NCBI RefSeq assembly: GCF_021044755.1
Contig: NZ_JAJNOR010000005.1
Location: forward strand, 62,001 to 126,000
DNA: 64,000 nucleotides
Direction: 5' to 3'
Origin: Lientehia hominis
Lineage (GTDB): Bacteria > Bacillota > Clostridia > Lachnospirales > Lachnospiraceae
Shown here: positions 1-7,976 of the stretch, one piece after another
Numbering within the stretch: the stretch's first letter is position 1
Layout of the letters: every line of letters starts with the position of its first letter
The notes under the pieces: generated by a model
What the model was told of the DNA's origin: nothing
Database searches by the model: none
Seen by the model: the letters and a program-made list of their open reading frames with translations, nothing else
Program-made: the position numbers and the translations under genes

Positions 1-153
1 CCCGCAGTGGTTAAGCCCTTTCGCCTCACAGCAGGATTTCACTTCACAGTTTCCTCCCCAAAAAGGTATTTCCATATTCAGGCATCCTTTACAGTTCACA
101 TTACCTCTTCCCTCACAGGAATCACAGCAGATTCCGCATCTTGACTCATACAT
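1..153 (-). CDS. Cys-rich DUF3795-like protein (partial, 3' end outside window)
   Basis: Only the first 51 codons are present; the gene runs off the left edge. The protein begins MYESRCGICCDSCEG and carries Cys clusters (CGICCDSC, CKGC, then CEVKSCC and HC) spaced as in the small DUF3795 family, which is thought to bind metal or an Fe-S cluster. No function is established. The ATG at 151-153 follows an AAGGGAG ribosome site about seven bases upstream. A promoter candidate lies at 222-250. The family call rests on Cys spacing only, so it is moderately sure. Confidence 0.7.
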   Translation of the reverse strand, partial: MYESRCGICCDSCEGRGNVNCKGCLNMEIPFWGGNCEVKSCCEAKGLNHCG

Positions 154-221
154 ACCGTATCTCCCTTCTGTCATTTGAGCTAAACTTCCCGCCAGTCAGT
201 TCCCGCCTGGCTGTTATTCAC

Positions 222-250
222 ATTATACGATTAATCAAATCAATTACCAA
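222..250 (-). promoter_or_regulatory. Candidate sigma-A promoter for the DUF3795-like gene
   Basis: Read on the minus strand: TTGGTA, a 17-base spacer, then TATAAT, about 70 bases before the ATG at 153. The -10 box is perfect and the -35 box is moderate. Nothing else was recognised between 154 and 366. Confidence 0.5.
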
Positions 251-366
251 CTATTTTCCGTGCTCCAAACATGCTATGGCTTTTATCATAAAAAGTATTG
301 CTATAGAAGAACGGAGTGGGCAGCCTGCATGGAACGCTTTTATTACATAGGATGTTTTTTCCTGTA

Positions 367-398
367 AAATAAAAAACCGCACTGATTTCTCAGTGCGG
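367..398 (-). terminator. Rho-independent terminator of tRNA-Gln
   Basis: Minus strand: a 9-bp perfect stem CCGCACTGA / TCAGTGCGG with a GAAA loop, followed directly by a T-rich run (TTTTTTATTTT). It lies 10 bases past the 3' end of the tRNA. Confidence 0.9.
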
Positions 399-408
399 CT
401 GCTCTTCC

Positions 409-479
409 TGGGCTGCAAGGATTCGAACCTTGAAATGCTGGAGTCAGAGTCCAGTGCCTTACCATTTGGCGACAACCCA
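409..479 (-). tRNA. tRNA-Gln (anticodon CUG)
   Basis: A 71-base cloverleaf on the minus strand. The acceptor arms TGGGTTG / CAGCCCA pair with one G-U. The D-arm contains GCCAAATGGTAAGGC. The anticodon stem CTGGA/TCCAG encloses loop CTCTGAC, so the anticodon is CTG and reads CAG. The T-arm has the GGTTCGAATCC signature. The 3' CCA is not encoded. A terminator follows at once. No other tRNA lies beside it in the window. Confidence 0.95.
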
Positions 480-555
480 ACGCGCTGCAATCTCTGCAAC
501 GAAATGTATTATAACCTAAAGTTTTGGATTTGACAAGCCCTATTTGTAAATTTTT

Positions 556-1734
556 TTAATTTTCCGCGATATAGCTTTTATCCACTGTAATGACACAGTG
601 AAAACGCCCGTCCAAAAGCCGCAGCTTCTCCTCCAGATGCGCTGTGACCTCTTCTATTTCCTTCTCCTTCATCTCGTATGGAACTACAATGTCAAAAATC
701 AGATTAACCTGCTTCCTCCCGTCCACCATGCGGAAATCGTGGAGCGTGATTCGTCCGTCCAGCTCATCCAGACATTCCAGCACCATCCGGCGCCGTTCCT
801 CTACCAGAGGATCATTTGTCTCAATGGGATCCATATGGATGACCAGAAAAATACCCAGCTGCTCTTTGGCCTCCCGCTCGATCTGATCGATGATTTCATG
901 GATATCCTCCATGTTCCCGTGGCTGTCCACCTCCGCATGGATGGATGCCATACTGGTAGAAGGTCCATAATTATGGACTATCAGATCATGGGTTCCCCAA
1001 ATGCCGTCATAGCCTTCCACAAAGGTCTTAATCTTCCGGTAGACATATGGATCAATGGCTTCACCAATCAGCGGCTTCAGGGTGTCTTTGGCGATATTGA
1101 TTCCCGCAACGATGACTACCACTGACACAGCCATACCAATAAATCCATCTATGTTCCATCCGAAGGCCCCATAAAGCGCCACGGAAAGGATTGTCGCCGC
1201 GGTTACCAGCACATCGCCCAGAGAATCCGCCGCGGTCGCTTCCATCACTTTGGAACCAATCCGCTTCCCCAGTTTTCTATTGAAAAAGGACAGCCAGAGC
1301 TTCATTCCGATGGACAGAACCAGAATGATCAGCGAGACCATATTGAAGCTGAGCGCCTCCGGACTTCTCACCTTTGTGAAGGAAGTCTTCATAAACGTCC
1401 ACCCCACTTCAATTACCAGAAAAGAAACGATCAGCGCCGAAATGTATTCAATTCTGCCGTGTCCGAAAGGATGGTCTTTGTCTGCCGGCCGTCCGGCCAT
1501 TTTCACGCCGATAAAGCTTATAATAGAAGAAGCGGCATCGGAAAGGTTATTAAAAGCATCGGACATTACTGAAATACTGTTCAGAAAAATGCCGATTATC
1601 AGTTTTGCTAAAAACAAAAACAGATTGCACCCTATCCCAACGATACTGGACAATATCCCATAGGAAGTTCGGACGCTGGCCCTTTGAGTCTGATTATAAT
1701 CCTTTACAAATCTGCGTACCAGAAAGTCTGTCAT
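556..1734 (-). CDS. Cation diffusion facilitator (CDF) metal efflux transporter
   Basis: About 392 aa. Membrane exporter exchanging divalent metal (Zn/Mn/Fe/Co type) for protons. CDF hallmarks: SDAFNNLSD in TM2 (paired Asp of the transport site), HPFGHGRIEYI in the TM2-TM3 loop, ADSLGD in TM5, then a soluble C-terminal CDF dimerisation domain. The C-terminus is about 90 residues longer than in short CDFs, as in many clostridial members. The start at 1734 (MTDFLVRRF) has GGAGG ten bases upstream; the ATG three codons earlier sits one base from that site and is less likely. It begins 18 bases after truA ends and is probably co-transcribed with it. Metal specificity cannot be read from sequence. 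Confidence 0.88.
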   Translation of the reverse strand: MTDFLVRRFVKDYNQTQRASVRTSYGILSSIVGIGCNLFLFLAKLIIGIFLNSISVMSDAFNNLSDAASSIISFIGVKMAGRPADKDHPFGHGRIEYISALIVSFLVIEVGWTFMKTSFTKVRSPEALSFNMVSLIILVLSIGMKLWLSFFNRKLGKRIGSKVMEATAADSLGDVLVTAATILSVALYGAFGWNIDGFIGMAVSVVVIVAGINIAKDTLKPLIGEAIDPYVYRKIKTFVEGYDGIWGTHDLIVHNYGPSTSMASIHAEVDSHGNMEDIHEIIDQIEREAKEQLGIFLVIHMDPIETNDPLVEERRRMVLECLDELDGRITLHDFRMVDGRKQVNLIFDIVVPYEMKEKEIEEVTAHLEEKLRLLDGRFHCVITVDKSYIAEN

Positions 1735-1752
1735 GAAATCCATTCCTCCAAA

Positions 1753-2499
1753 TCAGTATCTCACTTCCATGAGAGTGAGTCCTTTCGCCGGAGCCATTTG
1801 TCCTGCCCGGCTCCGTTCAAGCGCTTCCAGTATCCCGGTCATTTCCTCCGGCTCACGCTCCCCGATTCCACATTCAAACAAAGTTCCTGTCAGTATCCGG
1901 ACCATATTCTGAAGAAATCCTTCTCCTTCAAAGGTCAAGCGAAGCTCTCTGCCCCCGCCTGACTCCTCAATGGAGATTCTCTCCAGGTTCCGCACCGTAG
2001 ATTTATTCACATGACGATTGCCGCAGAAACTCTTAAAATCATGGCGCCCCATGAGAAAAGACGCCGCCCTCCTCATCCGCTCCGCATCCGGAATCTCGTC
2101 CGGCTTCCACATGTATCTCCTGTCAAACACAGGCTTTGCATTTCCCGTATACATCCGGTAACAATATATCTTCCCTGCTGCACTCAGGCGGCTGTGAAAC
2201 CTCTCTGACGCTGCCTTTAAGGACAGCACGGCGATGTCGTCCGGCAGATATTCATTAAAGTAAGAAAGAAGCTCTTCTTCAAATAAATCCGTGTCCAGCC
2301 GGAAATTAGCCACCTGACCCAAAGCGTGTACACCCGCATCCGTACGCCCGGCGCCCTGCACAGAAATCTCTTTTCCCGTAAGCCGGAAGAGTATCTGTTC
2401 CAATTTGCCTTGTATGGTCGTTTCCGTATTCTTCTGCTTCTGCCATCCGTTATAGCGTGTACCGTCATAACTCACCGTCATTTTATAGTTCCGCAGCAT
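1753..2499 (-). CDS. truA: tRNA pseudouridine(38-40) synthase TruA
   Basis: 248 aa, normal for the family. Converts U38-U40 of the tRNA anticodon arm to pseudouridine. The catalytic motif GAGRTDAGVHALGQV (Asp nucleophile) lies near residue 50. The N-terminus MLRNYKMTVSYDGTRYNGWQ is typical. The open frame extends upstream to 2595, but the ATG at 2499 has GGAGGAAG at good spacing, and starting there leaves a 13-base gap to the preceding reductase gene. It likely forms one transcript with that reductase and the CDF exporter. Confidence 0.96.
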   Translation of the reverse strand: MLRNYKMTVSYDGTRYNGWQKQKNTETTIQGKLEQILFRLTGKEISVQGAGRTDAGVHALGQVANFRLDTDLFEEELLSYFNEYLPDDIAVLSLKAASERFHSRLSAAGKIYCYRMYTGNAKPVFDRRYMWKPDEIPDAERMRRAASFLMGRHDFKSFCGNRHVNKSTVRNLERISIEESGGGRELRLTFEGEGFLQNMVRILTGTLFECGIGEREPEEMTGILEALERSRAGQMAPAKGLTLMEVRY

Positions 2500-2512
2500 C
2501 CACTTCCTCCAT

Positions 2513-3469
2513 CTATTTGGTCTGGACGGCCCGCCCGTCTTCCAAATGAAACTTGAATTTTTCAGCAATACGCAAATAGTCCGGTACCGGAACATGGTAT
2601 TTGTTCCCCAGCCTCACCACTTCAAATACAAGACCATCCATCTCTGTCTGTCCGCCTTTTTCCAAATCTTTTTGCATGGAAGCGGTACAGTCATCAGCGA
2701 GACCGTGAAGAATCTTTAAATTCGCTTCCGCCATATCCTCTCCAAAATCAATCCCCATGGCTTCAGCCAGCGCCTCTATTTCTTTCACACAGCTTACGAA
2801 CATGCTTCGGACAGCGCCCTCCCGTTTGGCGTCGCCCGCATTGGAGCCATAAAATGCCCCGACGGCAGCCATTGCAGATACGAAGGAGTATTTCTTAAAG
2901 GTATCTCTCCGGACATCGTCGCTGTATACCGCTTCTATTCCACACGCCCTCAGATCCACTTCCGCCTGCCGGCAGACTGGATTCTCCGTGCCGCCGTCCA
3001 CAGAACCGTATATAATCCTGAATATTTCTCCGCTCTGCCGCAGCACTCCCGGACGCTCAATGGAACCTGCTATGTAGATACAGCCGTTCAGCACCCGGAT
3101 TCCCGGAAGCCTTTCGGACATACGCTCGCCTGTGCCGTAAATATTCAGCAGAGGAATCACCACCGTATCCTCATGAGCTGCTTTTTTTATCAACTCATAT
3201 GTGCTGTCCAATGAATAACCCTTCACACATACAAAAATCACATCCGCTTTTTCTTTATATTCTTTTTCCTCCTCCGCTTGCACGGAGATTGTAAGGACTC
3301 TGTCCGGTCTGATGATTTTAAGGCCGTTCCGCCTTATTGCTTCCAGGTGAGCGCCTCTTGCGATAACGGCCACGTCCCGTCCCCCTTTTGCCAGATAACC
3401 GGCAATACAGCCTCCCGTACCGCCTGCCCCAATCACCAGATACCGCAGTTCTCGTATTTTCCTCTCCAT
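2513..3469 (-). CDS. Ketopantoate reductase (PanE/ApbA) family protein
   Basis: 318 aa. NAD(P)-dependent reductase family; panE reduces 2-dehydropantoate to pantoate for coenzyme A. The N-terminal Rossmann motif is GAGGTGGCIAGYLAKGG. The central HxxVF-type segment and a C-terminal helical domain with a KYSFVSAMAA stretch fit the ApbA C-terminal fold. Many paralogues of this family have other 2-oxoacid substrates and no other pantothenate gene is nearby, so no symbol is given. The 5' end faces repeat copy A. The 13-base gap to truA implies co-transcription. Confidence 0.82.
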   Translation of the reverse strand: MERKIRELRYLVIGAGGTGGCIAGYLAKGGRDVAVIARGAHLEAIRRNGLKIIRPDRVLTISVQAEEEKEYKEKADVIFVCVKGYSLDSTYELIKKAAHEDTVVIPLLNIYGTGERMSERLPGIRVLNGCIYIAGSIERPGVLRQSGEIFRIIYGSVDGGTENPVCRQAEVDLRACGIEAVYSDDVRRDTFKKYSFVSAMAAVGAFYGSNAGDAKREGAVRSMFVSCVKEIEALAEAMGIDFGEDMAEANLKILHGLADDCTASMQKDLEKGGQTEMDGLVFEVVRLGNKYHVPVPDYLRIAEKFKFHLEDGRAVQTK

Positions 3470-3521
3470 TCTGTCCGCCCTTCTTCTTTTCTCAGCCGTC
3501 CTTAACCGCGTCTATTATAAC

Positions 3522-4252
3522 ATGATACAAAATACTTTTTGGAATCGTTTTTTGCAGGCTCCGATCAAGCTCCATTTCAGCACCGGCAGAAGTTCCGGAC
3601 CGTCACGATTTCGGTTCGCTGGCGATGCAGGGGCCGCTTTATCTCCGTTCCGGCAGTACCGCTCACATGTCGACAGGAAATCCTTATGATTTCCCGTCTC
3701 CTGTTCGCTCAGAAACGGAATCGGTATTTCCGTTTCTGCCTCCCTCCTCCTGGAGAACACCGGCCGCTGCCCTGCGGCGCTCACCTTTAGGCCGGCCCGG
3801 AATCCTCCTGCCGGTTTTCTGTCTGCCGCACCGTTACAGACATGAGCCATAATCCTGATTCCAGAAAAGGATTGGATATCCACACGGCACCCGCGCCTTA
3901 CGGCAGCGGGCCTCCGTGGCCGCTCCAATGGCTTTCACAGCAAATAAAAGCTTATTTCGGTGCGGAAAGAGGAGCAGGAGGAATGATCCGATTCCATCGT
4001 AAGGGGAGCGCTGCAAAGGCGTTGGCAGGATCTTCCCGGCCGCAGAGAGGTAAAAACCGAATTTCATGCAGGTTTTTATTGGAATCTGACATGGAAAAAT
4101 ATCGATTTATCCATGTCAGTTGGAAAAGGCCAATCGGAGGCCGTAAAGATACTGGTTACGGCTGCCAGCGACCCGCCTGGATGGAAACGGACTTCCTCCT
4201 GTTTCCTCTGATTTGCAAAGATAAGTTTGTTTGAGAGGTATTCAAAGGTATA
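3522..4252 (-). repeat. Dispersed structured repeat, copy A (about 731 bp, long form)
   Basis: One of four related intergenic copies (others at 36963, 46377 and 62222). The left end has ATACTTTTTGGAATC; the right end has GTTTGAGAGGTATTCAAAGG. The two ends resemble each other as an imperfect inverted repeat. Hairpins seen: 3672-3698, 3710-3738 (stem AGAAACGGAA), 4051-4078 (perfect stem TAAAAACC/GGTTTTTA), 4086-4119 (stem CTGACATGGA) and 4140-4162 (GCCGTAA/TTACGGC). The central module 3770-4045 is shared with copy D and missing from copy B. Pairing changes between copies favour the minus strand as the RNA sense. Short ORFs on both strands are not conserved as ORFs. The right end abuts the purD terminator. 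Confidence 0.85.
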
Positions 4253-4253
4253 C

Positions 4254-4288
4254 CCAAACAAAAGACCGGCCGCTCAGCCAGTCTTTTG
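4254..4288 (-). terminator. Rho-independent terminator of the pur operon
   Basis: Minus strand: CAAAAGAC-x-GGC, loop of six, GCC-x-GTCTTTTG, running into TTTGTTTG. It lies 41 bases after the purD stop and directly before the right end of repeat copy A. Confidence 0.75.
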
Positions 4289-4329
4289 TAAACCGGGATC
4301 ACAGCGGCGATCTCCGGAAGTTTCCTGTT

Positions 4330-5607
4330 TTATGCCTCGTCAATGGCTTTTCCGATATCATGGCGCATGTATTTATTTTCAAAATTCACCCATTCCGCCG
4401 CCTTATACGCATTGGCTCTGGCGGTCTTTAAATCCGCTCCCTTGGCCGTCACGCCCAGCACCCGGCCTCCGTTTGTGACGATACCTTTGTCCGTCTTCTT
4501 TGTACCGGCATGGAAAACGTAATAGCCTTCCCCTTCTTTCGCTTTCACCGTATCCAGGCCGTCTATCAAAAAGCCCTTTTCATACTTCACAGGATAGCCG
4601 TCGGAGGCCAGCACCACACACACCGCCGCATTATCCTCAAATTCCAGGCTGATTTCCGAGAGCCGGCCGTCTATACAGGCCTCCATCACATCCACGATGT
4701 CATTTTTCATCCTGGGTATGACCACCTGGGCCTCTGGATCGCCGAACCGCGCGTTGTATTCCAATACCTTAGGGCCTTTTTCCGTCAGCATGAGTCCAAA
4801 GAAAATGATTCCTTTAAATGTACGGTCTTCTGCCTTCATGGCATCCACCGTTGCCTGATAAATGTATTTCTGGCAGAACTCATCTACCTCCTCGGTATAA
4901 AAAGGGCTGGGAGAAAATGTCCCCATCCCGCCGGTGTTCAAGCCCGTATCACCGTCTCCGGCCCGTTTGTGGTCCTGGGCGGAAGTCATGATGCGGACCG
5001 TATTTCCGTCTACGAAAGACAACACAGACACTTCACGTCCGGTCAAGAATTCTTCTATTACCATCTGGTTTCCGGCGCTTCCAAACTTTTTGTCTAGCAT
5101 GATCTCTTTCACGCCCGCCCGCGCCTCTTCCAGGCTGTTGCAGATCAGGACTCCTTTTCCCAGCGCCAGTCCGTCTGCCTTCAGCACGATGGGGAAATCC
5201 ACGGTTTCCAAATAAGCCAAGGCCTTGTCTGCGTCCTCAAAATTCTCATATCCTGCCGTAGGGATATTGTATTTCTTCATCAGATCTTTGGAAAACGCTT
5301 TGGAGCCCTCCAGGACAGCCGCGGCCTTTGAAGGCCCGAATACCCGAAGCCCTTCCGCCTCAAAAGCATCTACGACGCCCGCCACCAGCGGATCGTCCAT
5401 CCCTATGACCGTAAGGCCAATCTTCTTTTCCTTGGCAAAAGCCGTCAGTGCCGGAAAATCCAGCACGCCGATGGGCACACATTCTGCATACTCCTCGATA
5501 CCCGCGTTTCCCGGCGCACAGTATATTTTATCCACACGGCTGCTCTTCGATATCTTCCAAGCGAGGGCATGCTCTCTGCCTCCGCTCCCCACTATCAGTA
5601 CGTTCAT
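4330..5607 (-). CDS. purD: Phosphoribosylamine-glycine ligase (GAR synthetase) PurD
   Basis: 425 aa, usual length. ATP-dependent ligation of glycine to phosphoribosylamine, step 2 of IMP synthesis, in the cytoplasm. The N-terminus MNVLIVGSGGREHALAWK is diagnostic; an ATP-grasp core (VLKADGLALGKGV; LNTGGMGTFSP; EYNARFGDPE) and the C-terminal GARS domain follow. The ATG at 5607 has AGGAGG nine bases upstream; the frame's earlier ATG at 5625 lacks a site. Last gene of purE-purM-purN-purD, 74 bases after purN. Confidence 0.97.
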   Translation of the reverse strand: MNVLIVGSGGREHALAWKISKSSRVDKIYCAPGNAGIEEYAECVPIGVLDFPALTAFAKEKKIGLTVIGMDDPLVAGVVDAFEAEGLRVFGPSKAAAVLEGSKAFSKDLMKKYNIPTAGYENFEDADKALAYLETVDFPIVLKADGLALGKGVLICNSLEEARAGVKEIMLDKKFGSAGNQMVIEEFLTGREVSVLSFVDGNTVRIMTSAQDHKRAGDGDTGLNTGGMGTFSPSPFYTEEVDEFCQKYIYQATVDAMKAEDRTFKGIIFFGLMLTEKGPKVLEYNARFGDPEAQVVIPRMKNDIVDVMEACIDGRLSEISLEFEDNAAVCVVLASDGYPVKYEKGFLIDGLDTVKAKEGEGYYVFHAGTKKTDKGIVTNGGRVLGVTAKGADLKTARANAYKAAEWVNFENKYMRHDIGKAIDEA

Positions 5608-5681
5608 GACCGCCTCCTGTAACAATCGTTTATCAGTTTCTCTAAACAGGACCCTGTGCCGCAGAATCCTCCGAACAGCTC

Positions 5682-6308
5682 TCAGGAACGGCTCACTACC
5701 CGTCCGTCGGCCACTCGTATCTTCTGATTGGCTATCAGATCAATGGCTTTGGGAAGTATCTCCCATTCTGCCTGCTCCATCACTCTTCTCTGAAGGATCT
5801 CAGGTGTATCGCCATCCTCCACAGCTACCGCTTTCTGAAGAATGATCGGCCCCGTATCCGTACCCTCATCCACAAAATGTACCGTCGCACCGGTCACCTT
5901 GACTCCTCGCTTCAAAGCGTTCACATGAACTGTAAGCCCATAGTTTCCAGTTCCGCAGAAGGACGGAATCAGGGAAGGATGGATATTGATGATCTTATTT
6001 CTATATCTCTCTATCAGCACCGGCGGAATCACAACAAGATAGCCTGCCAGCACGATCAGATCTATCCGGAAGCTGTCCATGGTATCCACGAGGGCAGTAT
6101 TAAAAGCTTCTCTGCTCTCAAAAGCCTTCGGGGAAACACAAACTGCCGGAATCCCATGCTTTTCCGCTCTCTGAAGAGCATAAGCTCCGGGATTATTGCT
6201 GACCACTACGGCAATCTCTGCATTGGTGACTTCACCGCTTTCTATTTTGTCAATGATCGCCTGCAGGTTCGTCCCTCCGCCGGATACGCATACGCCTATC
6301 CTCAGCAT
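5682..6308 (-). CDS. purN: Phosphoribosylglycinamide formyltransferase PurN
   Basis: 208 aa. Transfers formyl from 10-formyl-THF to GAR (step 3 of IMP synthesis). The N-terminal MLRIGVCVSGGGTNLQAI is the phosphate-binding region. NIHPSLIPSF contains the catalytic Asn/His, and the downstream segment GATVHFVDEGTDTGPIILQ carries the catalytic Asp. The start overlaps the end of purM by seven bases and has AAAGGAG inside purM, implying translational coupling. Confidence 0.97.
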   Translation of the reverse strand: MLRIGVCVSGGGTNLQAIIDKIESGEVTNAEIAVVVSNNPGAYALQRAEKHGIPAVCVSPKAFESREAFNTALVDTMDSFRIDLIVLAGYLVVIPPVLIERYRNKIINIHPSLIPSFCGTGNYGLTVHVNALKRGVKVTGATVHFVDEGTDTGPIILQKAVAVEDGDTPEILQRRVMEQAEWEILPKAIDLIANQKIRVADGRVVSRS

Positions 6309-7327
6309 AAGGTAACTCCTTTTTCACCAGCCTCTACCCGGCCGATGACATAAGGCGCTTCGCCGGCTGCCTTTACCGCCTCCATGGTCTTTTCCACGTC
6401 ATCTTTGTCCACAGCCACAATCATACCGATTCCCATGTTGAATGTATTGTACATCATCTGTTCTTCGATGTCTCCGTCCCTGGCCAGCATCTCAAAAATG
6501 GAAGGCACCGGATAGCTGTTTTTCTCAATCACCGCGTGGGTGCCGTCCACCAGCATCCTGGGCACATTCTCATAAAATCCACCGCCTGTGATATGGCTGC
6601 AGGCCTTGATGACAGCGCCGCACTCGCGGATGGCTTTCAGCGCTTTCACATAAATCTTCGTGGGAACTAAAAGAGCCTCTCCCAGAGTCGATCCCAGAGA
6701 TTCACAGTAAGTGTTCAGACTCTCCCTGGACATGGAAAACACTTTGCGTACCAGAGAATATCCGTTGCTGTGTATACCGGAGGAAGCCATGCCGATAAGC
6801 ACGTCACCGGGCTTCAGGTCTTTTCCAGAGATCAGATCCTTCTGGTCTACGATCCCTACAGAAAATCCGGCCAGGTCGTATTCATCCACGGGATAAAAAC
6901 CGGGCATCTCCGCGGTCTCTCCGCCGATCAGCGCCGCTCCTGCCTGTCTGCATCCTTCCGCCACACCGCCCACGATCGTGGCGATCTTTTCCGGTTCATT
7001 TTTACCGCAGGCAATATAGTCCAGGAAAAATAACGGTTCACCGCCCGCGCACGCGATATCATTCACGCACATGGCAACGCAGTCAATCCCTATCGTATCA
7101 TGCTTATCCATGGCAAAGGCAAGCTTGAGCTTCGTTCCTACTCCGTCGGTACCGGATACCAGGGTCGGATGCTCCATGCTTTTATAAGCGTCCATGGAAA
7201 AAGCGCCGGAAAACCCGCCGATCCCGCCTAAGACCTCGGGACGCATCGTCCTCTGAACATGTTTTTTCATCAGCTCCACAGCCTTGTAACCGGCCTCGAT
7301 ATCCACACCTGCTTTTTTGTAATCCAT
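6302..7327 (-). CDS. purM: Phosphoribosylformylglycinamidine cyclo-ligase (AIR synthetase) PurM
   Basis: 341 aa, normal length. ATP-dependent cyclisation of FGAM to AIR (step 5). Typical segments: the N-terminal MDYKKAGVDIEAGYKAVE, the GTDGVGTKLKLAF loop, DCVAMCVNDIACAGGEPLFF, and GGETAEMPG. The 17-base gap after purE and the overlap with purN place it inside one operon. Confidence 0.97.
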   Translation of the reverse strand: MDYKKAGVDIEAGYKAVELMKKHVQRTMRPEVLGGIGGFSGAFSMDAYKSMEHPTLVSGTDGVGTKLKLAFAMDKHDTIGIDCVAMCVNDIACAGGEPLFFLDYIACGKNEPEKIATIVGGVAEGCRQAGAALIGGETAEMPGFYPVDEYDLAGFSVGIVDQKDLISGKDLKPGDVLIGMASSGIHSNGYSLVRKVFSMSRESLNTYCESLGSTLGEALLVPTKIYVKALKAIRECGAVIKACSHITGGGFYENVPRMLVDGTHAVIEKNSYPVPSIFEMLARDGDIEEQMMYNTFNMGIGMIVAVDKDDVEKTMEAVKAAGEAPYVIGRVEAGEKGVTLC

Positions 7328-7344
7328 ACTTATCCTCCCGTACC

Positions 7345-7857
7345 TTATTTCTGGTTTAAATATTCTTTATGGCCAATCTCATGCAGCTTATCCGCCTTGG
7401 CAACTACTTGATCTTTAAGCTCCTCGGAATACTCCTTCAGGCGTCCGAGCAGCGCCTCATCGGAGGTGGCAAGAATTTTCGCCGCCAGAATACCCGCGTT
7501 GGCTCCGCCGTTTATTGCTACAGTCGCCACGGGAATGCCGGAAGGCATCTGTACGATGGAATAAAGGGAATCCCGTCCGCCAAGGGACGTGGTGTGCATC
7601 GGAACACCGATGACGGGCATGGGAAAGATCGCCGCGCACATTCCGGGTAAGTGAGCGGCCATCCCGGCGCCCGCAATGATCACTTTAAATCCCTTTGCCT
7701 CGGCTGACTTCGCATATTCGAAAAACACATCCGGCTCCCTGTGGGCGGAAATGATCGTCATCTCGTAATCCACGCCAAGTTTGTCCAGAATATCAGCCGC
7801 TTTGCTCATAACGGCCAGGTCAGAATCGCTTCCCATGATAATTCCTACTTTTGCCAT
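7345..7857 (-). CDS. purE: N5-carboxyaminoimidazole ribonucleotide mutase PurE (class I)
   Basis: 170 aa, class I length. Moves the carboxyl group from N5-CAIR to give CAIR. The N-terminal MGSDSDLAVM, the SAHR(EPD) catalytic His segment, the AGAGMAAHLPG loop and PVIGVPMHTTSLGG are all class I PurE signatures. First gene of the operon, with a promoter candidate upstream at 7894. No purK is seen beside it; whether one lies elsewhere cannot be told from this window. Confidence 0.97.
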   Translation of the reverse strand: MAKVGIIMGSDSDLAVMSKAADILDKLGVDYEMTIISAHREPDVFFEYAKSAEAKGFKVIIAGAGMAAHLPGMCAAIFPMPVIGVPMHTTSLGGRDSLYSIVQMPSGIPVATVAINGGANAGILAAKILATSDEALLGRLKEYSEELKDQVVAKADKLHEIGHKEYLNQK

Positions 7858-7893
7858 GTTTTCTCTCCTCTTTTTCTAATGTTTGTTATTGAC

Positions 7894-7923
7894 AATATAT
7901 GATAATATTTTACAAAATCTCAA
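7894..7923 (-). promoter_or_regulatory. Candidate promoter of the pur operon
   Basis: Minus strand: TTGAGA, 18-base spacer, TATATT, in an AT-rich stretch about 40 bases before purE. No purine riboswitch signature or clear PurR box was recognised in the 119-base gap. Confidence 0.4.
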
Positions 7924-7976
7924 CCTATTTATTCTAACATAAACCACCTGGAATATACAAGACTGCAAACTCAAAT

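Noticed and set aside
3515..4261. Several ORFs of 60-140 codons on both strands inside repeat copies A, B and D, some with similar peptides
   Set aside because: They overlap each other on both strands and lack ribosome sites. Their frames start and stop differently in each copy, and the sequence changes favour base pairing over codons. The peptide likeness only mirrors the DNA repeat.
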